Under the pieces are notes generated by a model. That model made no database searches, was not told the origin of the DNA, and was given only the letters and a program-made list of their open reading frames with translations. A stretch of 64,000 nt of DNA from NZQO01 sp964639255 (lineage in GTDB: Bacteria; Bacteroidota; Bacteroidia; Flavobacteriales; Flavobacteriaceae), in contig CAZXDP010000002.1 of assembly GCA_964639255.1 (NCBI GenBank), forward strand, positions 1-64,000, given 5' to 3'. Position 1 is the stretch's first letter; the number at the start of each line of letters is the position of its first letter. Positions 18,217 through 26,668 of the stretch are shown piece after piece. Both the position numbers and the translations under genes were made by a program.

Positions 18217-18372
18217 GTTTTGAAGCGAATTATCAAGAATGACCTTATTTGAAACGATGGCGTAGATGCAGCATGAAACTCTTGCCGGAGCGAGTTGCGA
18301 AAGTAAGGGCAAACAGACAACCGGTTGTCACCATGCGGCACAATGTTTCTACGGGAAAGTTCAATTACCAAA

Positions 18373-18399
18373 GAGCTCCTCTCAAAAGGTAAAGGAGCT
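18373..18399 (-). terminator. hairpin downstream of the REC-CRP regulator
   Basis: AGCTCCT and AGGAGCT arms face each other across an 11-base loop, 24-50 bases after the stop of the regulator gene, with a short T-containing stretch on the minus strand. It is a plausible weak terminator separating the regulator from the next stress gene. Confidence 0.5.
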
Positions 18400-18422
18400 T
18401 GCTGATTTCCAAACGAAAAGTC

Positions 18423-19472
18423 CTATTCCACCTCCCGCAAGCCTTCCAAATTGAGTATGCGGATATTTCGGCCTTCGATTTCTATGAGCTTGTTTTTCTT
18501 AAAACCCGAGAGGGTGCGAATGAGGCTTTCTGTAGCGATGCCCGCTACGCTGGCCAAGTCGTATCGGGATATTTTTATGGCCTCATCAGGACGTTTGTTA
18601 AGTACTTCGGCAAACTGTATAATGGTTTGGGCCGTCTTACGACGTACCGAACTATAGGCCATTTGCAGCAGTTGTTCCTTCACTTCCGAAAGGGTATCGG
18701 TAAGTACGTTCATCAGCTCCAGCGAAACATTTCTATTTTTGCCCAAGATATCGCGCAAATCGGTAATGGCTACCCCGGCCAGCTCCACATCCTCCACAGC
18801 GGTAGCCGACTCAGCATACGGCACGCTCTCCATCAGGGAGGTAAAGCCCAAAAAATCGTCTGCCTTATGGAGGGTCGTGATAAGCTCCTTCCCACTATCG
18901 TCCATCTTATGCGCTTTTACAACACCCTTTAGAATGAGATAGATCATCGTTGCGTATTGCCCTTTTCGGTAAATGGTTTCTCCTTTCTCGTAGCTTAGTA
19001 TTTTTCCGTGATCATCGAAGAAATTTTTCAGTTCGTTCAAGTTGCGAACACCATCCTCTGCTCCGGCACCATCCTCTCCCCGTTCCATAGCGCGTGCCAG
19101 CAAGTTGGCCTTGGCCAATCTGCTCTCTACCGCACTCAATAGGTCGTCTTCCTCAAAAGGCTTGGTGAGATAATCGTCTGCACCAAGATCCATCCCCTTG
19201 CGAATCTCCTTATGCTCGGTTTTTGCCGACAGGAAGATAAATGGAATGTGCTTGGTAGCGGCGTCGGCCGCTAGTGCCTGCAATACGCCATACCCGTCTA
19301 CCTCGGGCATCATAATGTCGCAGATGACCAAATTGGGGTTTTGCGATTTAGCGAGTTCAATACCTATTTTGCCATTGGGGGCGGTAAGTACGGTGTAGTT
19401 TGAAAGCTCCAGCAATTCTTCGGTATTCTCCCGAAGCGCTGCGTCGTCTTCAATCAAAAGGATGGTGTGCAT
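18423..19472 (-). CDS. response regulator receiver fused to cNMP-binding and Crp-type HTH domains
   Basis: 349 residues. REC domain at 1-120 (acidic pocket EDD, phospho-acceptor Asp in VICDIMMPEVDG, Lys in YLTKPFEEDD), an acidic linker, a cyclic-nucleotide-like beta-barrel at about 150-265 (KGETIYRKGQYATMIYLIL) and a winged helix (ISRYDLASVAGIATESLIRT). The recognition helix keeps the Glu and Arg of Crp/Fnr (ESLIR). The position of Fnr Ser212 or Crp Gly is Ile, so half-site preference outside the core TGA should differ. Its kinase is encoded 60 bases upstream. It is the best local candidate to bind the TGAY-N4-RTCA sites. Confidence 0.88.
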   Translation of the reverse strand: MHTILLIEDDAALRENTEELLELSNYTVLTAPNGKIGIELAKSQNPNLVICDIMMPEVDGYGVLQALAADAATKHIPFIFLSAKTEHKEIRKGMDLGADDYLTKPFEEDDLLSAVESRLAKANLLARAMERGEDGAGAEDGVRNLNELKNFFDDHGKILSYEKGETIYRKGQYATMIYLILKGVVKAHKMDDSGKELITTLHKADDFLGFTSLMESVPYAESATAVEDVELAGVAITDLRDILGKNRNVSLELMNVLTDTLSEVKEQLLQMAYSSVRRKTAQTIIQFAEVLNKRPDEAIKISRYDLASVAGIATESLIRTLSGFKKNKLIEIEGRNIRILNLEGLREVE

Positions 19473-19532
19473 GCGTGGTGGTTGATTTTTACGCTAAAGG
19501 TACAAATATGTGAAATTACCTAAAACCAAGTG

Positions 19533-20765
19533 CTAGTTTTTAACGTTCATAGGTAAGGTAACGGTAAACGTACTTCCTTGGCCCTCTACGCTCGTAAAGG
19601 AAACCGTACCGCCCAAATTTTCCAAATGGCTCTTTACGATATTGAGGCCAATGCCCGTCCCGGCATTCAGCAGCGCATTCTCTGCACGGAAATATCGGTT
19701 AAAAACGAATTTCTGTTCGCTTTTGGGGATGCCCATGCCTTCATCGGCTACGGTTATGATAAGCATGTTGCCTTTCGTGCTAGCCGAAACATCTATGCTG
19801 CTACCTTCTGAAGAATATTTTATCGCGTTGTTGATAAGGTTGGTAAGAATCAGTTCGAGTATCTTCTCGTCAAACTCGAGTACGATATCGTCTATTTGCG
19901 ACGGATACTCAATGTGCTGCCCATCTTTCAACAGCATATTGGCGTCGTAAATAACCTCATTTACGACCTTGCTAAGCGGAAAGGTACTGAACTTATAAAC
20001 GGTTTTACCGGTCTCTAAGCGCTCAATAGAGAGAAAATCGCTCAAGATATTGTCCAGGTATTTTACCTTGGCCTTAATGGTCTTTAAATGTTTGTCCCTT
20101 TTTTCCTGTTGGTCCTCCTTGGTGTACTTGCCCACCAGGGTAGCCGATGTTAAAATACCGCTTAAAGGGGTCTTAAACTCGTGCGATACCATAGAAAGAA
20201 ACTTGGTCTTAAGCTCATTGAGTTCCCGTTCCTTTCGCAACGACTCCTTCATTTGGTTTTCGGCGGCGCGCCTGCGCTCAACTTCTTCCTTTAGCTGCGC
20301 CACTGTATGTTGCAGGGTTTGGGTACGTTCGGCAATTTTCTCTTCCAAATTTGAGTTGAGCTCGCGAATACGGCGTTCCTGATCCTTGCGCACGGTAATA
20401 TCGCTTACCAAGGCCATAACATATTGCGTGTCCTGCACCTTAAAAGGATTCAACCCCGCCTCAACGGGAAAGGTGTCACCGTTCTTCCGCAAGCCGTATA
20501 AATCGCGTCCGTGGCCCATGGGCCGGGTGTCGCTATGATCGATAAAATTATTGAAATGGGAATCGTGATTTGCGTGGTATTCCTTCGGAATCAATACATT
20601 AAGATGTTGGCCCAACAATTCGTCTTCCCCATAACCGAACATAGCGTCTGCCTTGCCGTTGCTGGCTACTACCTCTTGCTTCTCGTTTACAATGATAATG
20701 CCTTCTGAAATTGCCTCAGAAAGCAGCTTGAAGATATTGCCCTTCTTTTCCTCAAAAACATTCAC
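19533..20765 (-). CDS. PAS-domain sensor histidine kinase
   Basis: 410 residues. PAS domain at about 12-130 (AISEGIIIVNEKQEVVASNG, then GYGEDELLGQHLNVLIP, as in FixL-type PAS), coiled coil at about 135-190, H-box with the phosphorylated His in SMVSHEFKTPLSG, N-box LTNLINNAIKYS, and ATP-lid motifs DEGMGIP and GTGIGLNIV. There is no membrane segment, so it senses a cytoplasmic signal; whether the PAS binds haem cannot be read from sequence. It is cotranscribed with the REC-CRP regulator and preceded by a TGATATATATCA dyad at 37 bases. Confidence 0.9.
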   Translation of the reverse strand: MNVFEEKKGNIFKLLSEAISEGIIIVNEKQEVVASNGKADAMFGYGEDELLGQHLNVLIPKEYHANHDSHFNNFIDHSDTRPMGHGRDLYGLRKNGDTFPVEAGLNPFKVQDTQYVMALVSDITVRKDQERRIRELNSNLEEKIAERTQTLQHTVAQLKEEVERRRAAENQMKESLRKERELNELKTKFLSMVSHEFKTPLSGILTSATLVGKYTKEDQQEKRDKHLKTIKAKVKYLDNILSDFLSIERLETGKTVYKFSTFPLSKVVNEVIYDANMLLKDGQHIEYPSQIDDIVLEFDEKILELILTNLINNAIKYSSEGSSIDVSASTKGNMLIITVADEGMGIPKSEQKFVFNRYFRAENALLNAGTGIGLNIVKSHLENLGGTVSFTSVEGQGSTFTVTLPMNVKN

Positions 20766-20802
20766 AAACCAAATGTAGCAAATTTGAAACGGATGCGGAA
20801 AC

Positions 20803-20814
20803 TGATATATATCA
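20803..20814. promoter_or_regulatory. Crp/Fnr-type operator upstream of the two-component pair
   Basis: TGATATATATCA, a perfect dyad 37 bases before the kinase start and 49 bases before the divergent gene at 20864. If the REC-CRP regulator binds here, the system autoregulates. Confidence 0.65.
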
Positions 20815-20863
20815 TTTAACGAAACGGCAATACTATCTACTTTTATCCTATAATTTTTACGTT

Positions 20864-21289
20864 ATGATGATGATGACCCAACAACCCGCCAAACTGGTGC
20901 TCTACCAAAAACTGGGAGAACTGTTTTACGCCATTGCCGCTGCCGACAATGTGATTCGGCCAGCCGAAGTCGACGCCCTGCGCTCACTCATACAATCGCA
21001 CTGGAAAGATGTAGACCAACTGGAAGATGAGTTCCATACCGATGCCGCCTATCAAATTGAAATCGTGTTCGACTGGTTGGAGGACAAGCACTTAGACGCA
21101 AACGATTGCTTCGAGGATTTCAAGGAGTTCAAGAACGAGCATCCCAAGCTGTTCAACGACAGCTTGAACCAACTCATCTGGAAGACCGCCGATGCCATTG
21201 CCGGTTCCTTCGCTGGAAGAAACAAGGCCGAGCTAATTATGCTCACCAAACTGAAATCGGTGCTATCGTCGCAATCTGAAAAATCATAA
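20864..21289 (+). CDS. TerB-like protein
   Basis: 141 residues, all helical. LVLYQKLGELFYAIAAADNVI and PAEVDALRSLIQSHW resemble the TerB (tellurite resistance) fold, where paired acidic residues bind metal. Function is not defined. It begins a plus-strand run with a lipoprotein, thioredoxin, deoC and a nucleoside phosphorylase. The exact start is uncertain because four ATG codons are in a row. Confidence 0.65.
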   Translation: MMMMTQQPAKLVLYQKLGELFYAIAAADNVIRPAEVDALRSLIQSHWKDVDQLEDEFHTDAAYQIEIVFDWLEDKHLDANDCFEDFKEFKNEHPKLFNDSLNQLIWKTADAIAGSFAGRNKAELIMLTKLKSVLSSQSEKS

Positions 21290-21292
21290 CCC

Positions 21293-22162
21293 ATGCGAAA
21301 CTATTTAGTGCTATTGACAATTGTCTTGATGTTCTTTGCCTGTAAAAATGAGGGGAAAGAAGAAGCTACCCCTGTCACCACCTCAGCTGAAGTGGAAATC
21401 GACAGTGTGCCCACCCAACGACAAGACATCGATATAAGCAAACAGCAATCCATCACGCTAAAACAAGAGGCGCTTAAGGCGCAGCCGGATGAAAAGGAGG
21501 AACTGCAACAGCTGGTTATCAACAAGCAGGTGGAAAAGGAAGCAGACCTGTACACCCTCGACTTTACCTATCCACTACTCAATACGAACATAAAGCGCAG
21601 CTATGCCAATTTCAACGATCATATCGAAAAATATTACGTAGACGTAACGGGCACGGAAGCTGCTATTCTGGAAGCCGCCGAAATGATTTGCGACACCGTA
21701 CGGGCAGACCGATTTCAAGAAAAGCGAACCATCGACTACAAAGTATACAATGTAAACGAACGACTGATAAGCGTGCTGTTCTACAAAGAAAATTTTTATG
21801 CCAATACGTTGCACCCCTCCTACTCTTTCGATTGTATGAACTACGATCTGGAACGTTCGGTGTTTATGACGTACGAAGATTTTTTTGTGGAGGGTAGCGA
21901 GGAAGAACTACGCAGTATCCTCAATGAGCTATTGAATCAGAAAATAGCCTCGGGAGAATTGTATTACGATTGTTGGGCCATTACCGCAGATGACTTTTTT
22001 ACCTATAAAAACAACTTTGTGGTAAACGATGCCTATGTAGAATACTATTTCGACGATTGCGTTATTTGCCCGTCCTACACAGGAACCTATTCCATACAAA
22101 TTCCGTTGGAACGACTGTTGCCCGTACTTCGGAAGTACAAAAACAATCCGTTGTCGGTATAA
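21293..22162 (+). CDS. DUF3298/RsiV-like lipoprotein
   Basis: 289 residues. Lipoprotein signal MRNYLVLLTIVLMFFAC, low-complexity linker, then a two-part domain (DFTYPLLNTNIKRSYANFND, later SYSFDCMNYDLERSVFMTYE and YTGTYSIQIPLERLLPVL) that matches the DUF4163/DUF3298 arrangement seen in RsiV and PdaC. In RsiV this domain binds lysozyme; here the ligand is unknown. It starts 3 bases after the TerB-like gene. Confidence 0.7.
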   Translation: MRNYLVLLTIVLMFFACKNEGKEEATPVTTSAEVEIDSVPTQRQDIDISKQQSITLKQEALKAQPDEKEELQQLVINKQVEKEADLYTLDFTYPLLNTNIKRSYANFNDHIEKYYVDVTGTEAAILEAAEMICDTVRADRFQEKRTIDYKVYNVNERLISVLFYKENFYANTLHPSYSFDCMNYDLERSVFMTYEDFFVEGSEEELRSILNELLNQKIASGELYYDCWAITADDFFTYKNNFVVNDAYVEYYFDDCVICPSYTGTYSIQIPLERLLPVLRKYKNNPLSV

Positions 22163-22199
22163 ATTAAATGATGTACCTTTTCATTTGAAATTCCGTAGT

Positions 22200-22499
22200 A
22201 TGAAAAGTAGCTTTAAAGACATCATCAACTCCCCCGTTCCCGTATTGATCGACTTTTATGCCGATTGGTGCGGACCGTGCAAAATGCTAGCACCCATTTT
22301 AGAGCAAGTAAAGGACGAACTGGGCGATGGCGTTAAAATCGTGAAGATTGACGTAGACAAGAACCAACCGTTGGCAGCCCAATACCAAGTCCGTGGTGTG
22401 CCCACCATGCTATTGTTCAAAAACGGAAAGCAGCTATGGCGGCAAAGCGGTGTCCTTCAAAAGAACGATTTGGTACAGATTATCGAGCAGCACCGCTAA
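22200..22499 (+). CDS. thioredoxin
   Basis: 99 residues from the ATG at 22200, with the active site WCGPC in FYADWCGPCKMLAPI and the cis-Pro in GVPTMLLF. Full length for a cytoplasmic thioredoxin. It reduces disulfides in target proteins. The stop shares one base with the deoC start (TAATG). Location inside the stress block suggests a stress-induced isoform. Confidence 0.9.
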   Translation: MKSSFKDIINSPVPVLIDFYADWCGPCKMLAPILEQVKDELGDGVKIVKIDVDKNQPLAAQYQVRGVPTMLLFKNGKQLWRQSGVLQKNDLVQIIEQHR

Positions 22500-23167
22500 T
22501 GGAGCTTCACTCCTACATAGACCATACCCTATTAAAAGCCACGGCGACTGAGGCCGACATCCGGGCCCTGTGCCAAGAAGCCATACACTATCGCTTTAAA
22601 GCTGTTTGTGTAAATGGCTGTTATGTTCCCCTAGCCGCGCGCGAACTTTCCGGTGTTACTACCGAAATAGCCGCGGTGGTTGGCTTTCCACTGGGGGCGA
22701 GCAGTACGATAAGTAAAGTGGCAGAAGCAAGGCAATGCCTTCAGGATGGCGCTACCGAAATCGATATGGTGTTGAACCTTGGGTGGCTGAAATCGGGCCT
22801 ACATACCTTGGTAGCACAGGAGATTCGCGAGGTTAAAAACGTATTGGGCGAGCGCCTGCTGAAAGTCATTTTGGAAACGTGCTATCTTTCCAACGAGGAA
22901 ATTTCCACAGCCTGCGAACTGGCCGTTGCCGGGGGTGCCGATTTTGTAAAGACCTCTACGGGATTTGGCAGTGGCAATGCCACTCCAGAGGCGGTACAAC
23001 TAATGAAACAGTCCGTGGGTGAGCAGGCCCAAATAAAAGCTTCTGGCGGAATACGCGATTACCAAACCGCGCTTCGCTATATACAACTAGGCGCTACGCG
23101 CATAGGCACTTCTTCTGGGGTAGCTATCGTTAGCCATAACAACACCCCCCATGAGTCTGCATATTAA
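22499..23167 (+). CDS. deoC: deoxyribose-phosphate aldolase
   Basis: 222 residues from MELHSYIDHTLLKATATEAD. Catalytic Lys in DFVKTSTGF (Schiff base), second Lys in IKASGGIRD, and the DH of the N-terminus are all present. It cleaves deoxyribose 5-phosphate to acetaldehyde and glyceraldehyde 3-phosphate, feeding nucleoside sugar into glycolysis. Coupled to thioredoxin upstream and overlapping the phosphorylase gene by 17 bases. Confidence 0.93.
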   Translation: MELHSYIDHTLLKATATEADIRALCQEAIHYRFKAVCVNGCYVPLAARELSGVTTEIAAVVGFPLGASSTISKVAEARQCLQDGATEIDMVLNLGWLKSGLHTLVAQEIREVKNVLGERLLKVILETCYLSNEEISTACELAVAGGADFVKTSTGFGSGNATPEAVQLMKQSVGEQAQIKASGGIRDYQTALRYIQLGATRIGTSSGVAIVSHNNTPHESAY

Positions 23168-23852
23168 CGCCCCGAAGGAGGCCGTTGCCGAAAACGTCTT
23201 GCTCCCTGGCGATCCACTGCGGGCAAAATGGATTGCCGAAACCTATCTCGACGATGTGGTACAGTACAACCAAGTGCGCGGTATGTTGGGCTATACGGGT
23301 ACCTACAATGGCCAACGCATTTCGGTGCAGGGTACGGGTATGGGCATTCCATCGGCACTAATTTACTGCCACGAGCTCATTACCCACTACGGCGCCAAAA
23401 AACTCATAAGGGTAGGCAGTGCGGGATCGTACCAACCGCATATCCAGTTGCGAGACATCGTAATCGCTATGGCTGCTTCCACAACATCGGGTATCAACAA
23501 CTCTCGTTTTGTGAATGCCGATTATGCCCCCACGGCCCATTTCGATTTGTTTTTAAAAGCTGCCAATTACGCCCGTTCCCAGAACATTCCCATTCACGCT
23601 GGCAATGTGCTCTCTGCCGATGAATTTTATGGGGACAACCAAAACGATTACCAAAAATGGGCTGCCTACGGAGTGCTCTGTGTAGAGATGGAAGCCGCCG
23701 GACTCTACACCATTGCCGCTAAGCATAACGTACAGGCCTTGGCGATCTTAACCATATCCGATTCACTCATTACCGGCGAGGAAACCACTTCAGAAGCTCG
23801 TGAAAGCACCTTCGGCACCATGGTAAGCATTGCCTTGAACGCCCTTCAGTAA
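23151..23852 (+). CDS. deoD: purine nucleoside phosphorylase, DeoD type
   Basis: 233 residues, MSLHINAPKEAVAENVLLPG. Conserved GDPLRAKWIA, the phosphate-binding RVGSAGSYQ and VEMEAAGLY, and the base-site Asp in ISDSLITGE identify the hexameric PNP family. With deoC it makes a purine nucleoside salvage pair. It overlaps deoC. Confidence 0.92.
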   Translation: MSLHINAPKEAVAENVLLPGDPLRAKWIAETYLDDVVQYNQVRGMLGYTGTYNGQRISVQGTGMGIPSALIYCHELITHYGAKKLIRVGSAGSYQPHIQLRDIVIAMAASTTSGINNSRFVNADYAPTAHFDLFLKAANYARSQNIPIHAGNVLSADEFYGDNQNDYQKWAAYGVLCVEMEAAGLYTIAAKHNVQALAILTISDSLITGEETTSEARESTFGTMVSIALNALQ

Positions 23853-23904
23853 GCTTTTTCGTTTTTCCCTTCAACAGTATTCAAACTTGGCAAGTTATGC
23901 AGCC

Positions 23905-23943
23905 AAAAAAAAGGGAGCGCACCAAAGATGTTGGGCACTCCCC
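23905..23943 (-). terminator. rho-independent terminator of the HPF-stress protein unit
   Basis: GGGAGCGC and GGGCACTCCC arms form an imperfect GC-rich stem. On the minus strand it is followed by a run of eight T. It lies 25-63 bases beyond the stress protein stop at 23968 and may also stop the converging deoD transcript. Confidence 0.75.
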
Positions 23944-23967
23944 TTTCCACAAACTAAAAACGCAATT

Positions 23968-24804
23968 CTAAATCTTAAAGGTGATTACGGGTATGTCGCT
24001 GTGGTTCACGATATCTTCCCCAATACTGCCCGAGAAGAAATGGGCCAAGCCCCTTCTACCGTGCGTGGGTATCGCGATCACATCGGCCCCCACCTTGTTG
24101 CTATAGCTAAAGAGACCATCCTCTACGGTATAATCGCTATAAAAGTCGATACTCTCCATAAGTTCGTGGTCGTCCCAGCCCGCTTCCGCAAAGAAGCGCT
24201 CTATACGCTCCTGTACCTCGGTGGTGCTTCGAAATTGTTCCGCCGGAAGGTGCACGTACAACAGCTGCATTTGCGCCCCTAAGGTATCGAACAACTTTCG
24301 GGCCTTGGTAAGGGCGGGGATGCTCTCTGTTCTGAAATCGCAGGCAAAAACCACCTTGTCGATGGTAAATTCTGCCTGATCGTGCTTGACCACCAAAACG
24401 GGTACTGGCGAGGTACGCACTACCTTTTCGGTATTGCTGCCTACAAACACTTCGTCCCAACCGCTGCTGCCGTGGGAGCCCATGACGATCATATCGGCAT
24501 CGAACTCTTGGGCCACCTCACCCAGCTCACTGAACACTTTGTAATTTTGTACGGTGGTATGGATTTTTATATCCTTTAAAAAAGGTTTGTCAAGGTATTC
24601 GGCGAAGCGCTTTTCGGCCAGTTTCATATAGTACAGGGCCTCCATTACCTCGCGCGATTCATCTTTTGAGATCACCGCTTCAGAAAGGCCCAGCATATGC
24701 ACCACTACCAAATCGGCTCCTTGCTTTTTTGCCAGGGAAGCTGCCGCTTTAAGGGCGTATTCTGAATATTCAGAGAAATCGGTGGGAACTAGAATTTTTT
24801 TCAT
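23968..24804 (-). CDS. universal stress protein, both UspA domains with nucleotide motif
   Basis: 278 residues, MKKILVPTDFSEYSEYALKA. It differs from the six other paralogues here in keeping a glycine motif in both halves: GSHGSSGWDEVFVGSN in the first and THGRRGLAHFFSGS in the second. It therefore belongs to another subgroup and may bind two nucleotides. It follows the hpf gene by 33 bases. Confidence 0.88.
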   Translation of the reverse strand: MKKILVPTDFSEYSEYALKAAASLAKKQGADLVVVHMLGLSEAVISKDESREVMEALYYMKLAEKRFAEYLDKPFLKDIKIHTTVQNYKVFSELGEVAQEFDADMIVMGSHGSSGWDEVFVGSNTEKVVRTSPVPVLVVKHDQAEFTIDKVVFACDFRTESIPALTKARKLFDTLGAQMQLLYVHLPAEQFRSTTEVQERIERFFAEAGWDDHELMESIDFYSDYTVEDGLFSYSNKVGADVIAIPTHGRRGLAHFFSGSIGEDIVNHSDIPVITFKI

Positions 24805-24837
24805 GGGACGTGCGTTTGTATCGTTTGTTGGTTAGAA

Positions 24838-25137
24838 TTAATGTGTGGTAAAGACGGCTTTGCGCTTTTTGAGCTGTTTGTCCAGGTCGGAAATGGTCTC
24901 CTTGGCAGCGGCCTCAAAATGCTCGGCCGTAGTACTGGCATACAGCCTAGGGCCAGGAGCGCTTAGCTCGATTTCACAAATGCTGTCAAGCCCGGTCTTG
25001 TCTTGACCCTTCTTGAAATACACATCGGCGCGAATAAGCCAATCGTATTTATCGGCCAATTTGTTCAGCTTCTTTTCCACATAGGCATTGAGGGTTTCGC
25101 TCGCATCTATCTTCACATATTGTATCTGAATTTGCAT
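24838..25137 (-). CDS. hpf: ribosome hibernation promoting factor, short form
   Basis: 99 residues, MQIQIQYVKIDASETLNAYV, with the beta-alpha-beta fold of HPF/RaiA (RADVYFKKGQ, ETISDLDKQLKKRKAV at the basic end). It binds the 30S decoding centre and silences ribosomes in slow growth. It heads an operon with a universal stress protein, and a TGATTTATATCA dyad lies 61 bases upstream, tying ribosome hibernation to the stress regulon. Confidence 0.85.
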   Translation of the reverse strand: MQIQIQYVKIDASETLNAYVEKKLNKLADKYDWLIRADVYFKKGQDKTGLDSICEIELSAPGPRLYASTTAEHFEAAAKETISDLDKQLKKRKAVFTTH

Positions 25138-25198
25138 GGGTATACATTTTTTGGATTGATTCTAAGGTAAAGATACGGGCGCAAGGCCCCAATAAAAA

Positions 25199-25210
25199 TG
25201 ATTTATATCA
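25199..25210. promoter_or_regulatory. Crp/Fnr-type operator upstream of hpf
   Basis: TGATTTATATCA, 61 bases from hpf and 60 from rlmH. On the minus strand the context AACTGATATAAATCATTTT is nearly identical to that at 20803, including the flanking AAC and TTT. Confidence 0.65.
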
Positions 25211-25270
25211 GTTCCCCCGCACCAAGATGCCCGGTTTGCTTATGGAACTATTTCCCATTATTTTTACCGA

Positions 25271-25744
25271 ATGAAAATTACCCTGTACACCATAGGCAAG
25301 ACCGATAGTGCCGAATTGCAGCAGCTTATTGCCCAATATGCCCAACGCCTGCAGCACTACGTACCTTTTTCCCTTGAGGTGATTCCGGATTTAAAGAATA
25401 CCAAGAACCTTTCAGAAGGGCAACAAAAGCAAGCCGAAGGGGCCGAACTGCTTAAGCGGCTTGGCAGTACCGATGCGCTTGTCCTATTGGACGAAGGCGG
25501 AAAAACCTACAGCTCGGTTGGATTTTCAAAATTCCTTCAGAAGAAAATGAACAGCGGACTCAAGCATTTGGTTTTTGTGGTGGGCGGACCTTATGGGTTT
25601 AGTGAGGAAGTGTACCAACGGGCCATTGGTAAGGTGTCCTTGTCGTCCATGACTTTTTCGCACCAAATGGTTCGATTGTTCTTTGTAGAGCAGCTGTACC
25701 GGGCGTACACCATACTTCGCAATGAGCCGTATCACCACCACTAG
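25271..25744 (+). CDS. rlmH: 23S rRNA pseudouridine-1915 N3-methyltransferase
   Basis: 157 residues, the normal length. SPOUT-fold signatures: LLDEGGKTYSS, FVVGGPYGFS and the C-terminal SSMTFSHQMVRLFFVEQLYR plus AYTILRNEPYHH. It methylates the modified base at position 1915 of helix 69. Divergent from hpf. Confidence 0.95.
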   Translation: MKITLYTIGKTDSAELQQLIAQYAQRLQHYVPFSLEVIPDLKNTKNLSEGQQKQAEGAELLKRLGSTDALVLLDEGGKTYSSVGFSKFLQKKMNSGLKHLVFVVGGPYGFSEEVYQRAIGKVSLSSMTFSHQMVRLFFVEQLYRAYTILRNEPYHHH

Positions 25745-25745
25745 T

Positions 25746-26054
25746 TTATTGCATTCCCCAACAGTCGAGAGCATCGGTAAGCATGTGGAACAGCAGTCCC
25801 ACGGCCACGATACGTGTTTTTTTGAAGCCCAGCAGCAGTACGTAGCCTACTATGGCCCAGTACGAATGCAACGGATGAAACCCAATACTGCAACGGTTGG
25901 GGTCGAACAAGGGCGTTGCCAGCAAATGGTCGAGGTCTACCGCCATGGTGCCAAGCATAATCAGCCACGCCGTTTTCCAAATTGGACGGAAGAACAGCCA
26001 CGCCAACAGGCCCGGTGCCAAAAAGTGGAGGGAATAATGTAGGATTGGGTGCAC
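25746..26054 (-). CDS. DUF6122-like membrane protein
   Basis: 102 residues, MHPILHYSLHFLAPGLLAWL, with three or four membrane helices and conserved HY, DLDHLLATP and FHPLHSYWAIVGY histidine motifs, resembling membrane-bound metal-dependent hydrolase-like proteins annotated DUF6122. Role unknown. It ends tail to tail with rlmH. Confidence 0.7.
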   Translation of the reverse strand: MHPILHYSLHFLAPGLLAWLFFRPIWKTAWLIMLGTMAVDLDHLLATPLFDPNRCSIGFHPLHSYWAIVGYVLLLGFKKTRIVAVGLLFHMLTDALDCWGMQ

Positions 26055-26057
26055 GGT

Positions 26058-26663
26058 TTAACCTGATTTTTTACGAGATGGATGCACATTTTCGGTATAC
26101 CATTTCTTCGTTCGGTATCGAGCCGTATTTCGTAGCGCAGGTACGCTATTGTCAGGAACAAATCTATATCGATATGGCCCCTTTATATAATTTGAATCTT
26201 GATAATAGAGTTCTATTGTGCCCTCTTTAGTAATCGTGCCTCGATACCACCATACCGACGTAGTACTATTTCGATTAGTTTCTCCGTACTGTTCTATAAT
26301 TAGGGAATCTCCTTTGACTTTCCACCACCCCAAAACTTCTTCTATGGCACTATCCTTATATTGAAACGATTCGTATTTGGTATGAGAGAGTTCTGTAACA
26401 TAGCCATCTTCTTGAAATACTAACACCACTGGCACTCCATTGATCTCGGTGGCATCATTAGCTCCTAAGTAATAGCCGTTGGTATTCAATCGCATTTGGG
26501 TTTGCTCGTAGATGGGTTCTTTGTAAACCTGATACTTACCCTTACTAATATCCCAAGGCCCTGTACCACAACTTGCCAAGAACATACAAAGGAATGTTAT
26601 TCCGCACCCTATTTTCAATATGTTTCCATTTCTCAGATTTTTTAAATTGACTTTATATTGCAT
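26058..26663 (-). CDS. hypothetical lipoprotein-like protein
   Basis: 201 residues. A basic start and hydrophobic stretch, GCGITFLCMFLASCGTG, look like a lipoprotein signal although the N-terminus is long; a later start is possible. The mature part is beta-rich (GYYLGANDATEINGVPVVLV, GWWKVKGDSLIIEQYG). The WxxxGDSLxIE segment resembles lipocalin-like domains of Bacteroidota. No firm family. Confidence 0.55.
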   Translation of the reverse strand: MQYKVNLKNLRNGNILKIGCGITFLCMFLASCGTGPWDISKGKYQVYKEPIYEQTQMRLNTNGYYLGANDATEINGVPVVLVFQEDGYVTELSHTKYESFQYKDSAIEEVLGWWKVKGDSLIIEQYGETNRNSTTSVWWYRGTITKEGTIELYYQDSNYIKGPYRYRFVPDNSVPALRNTARYRTKKWYTENVHPSRKKSG

Positions 26664-26668
26664 TTCCT

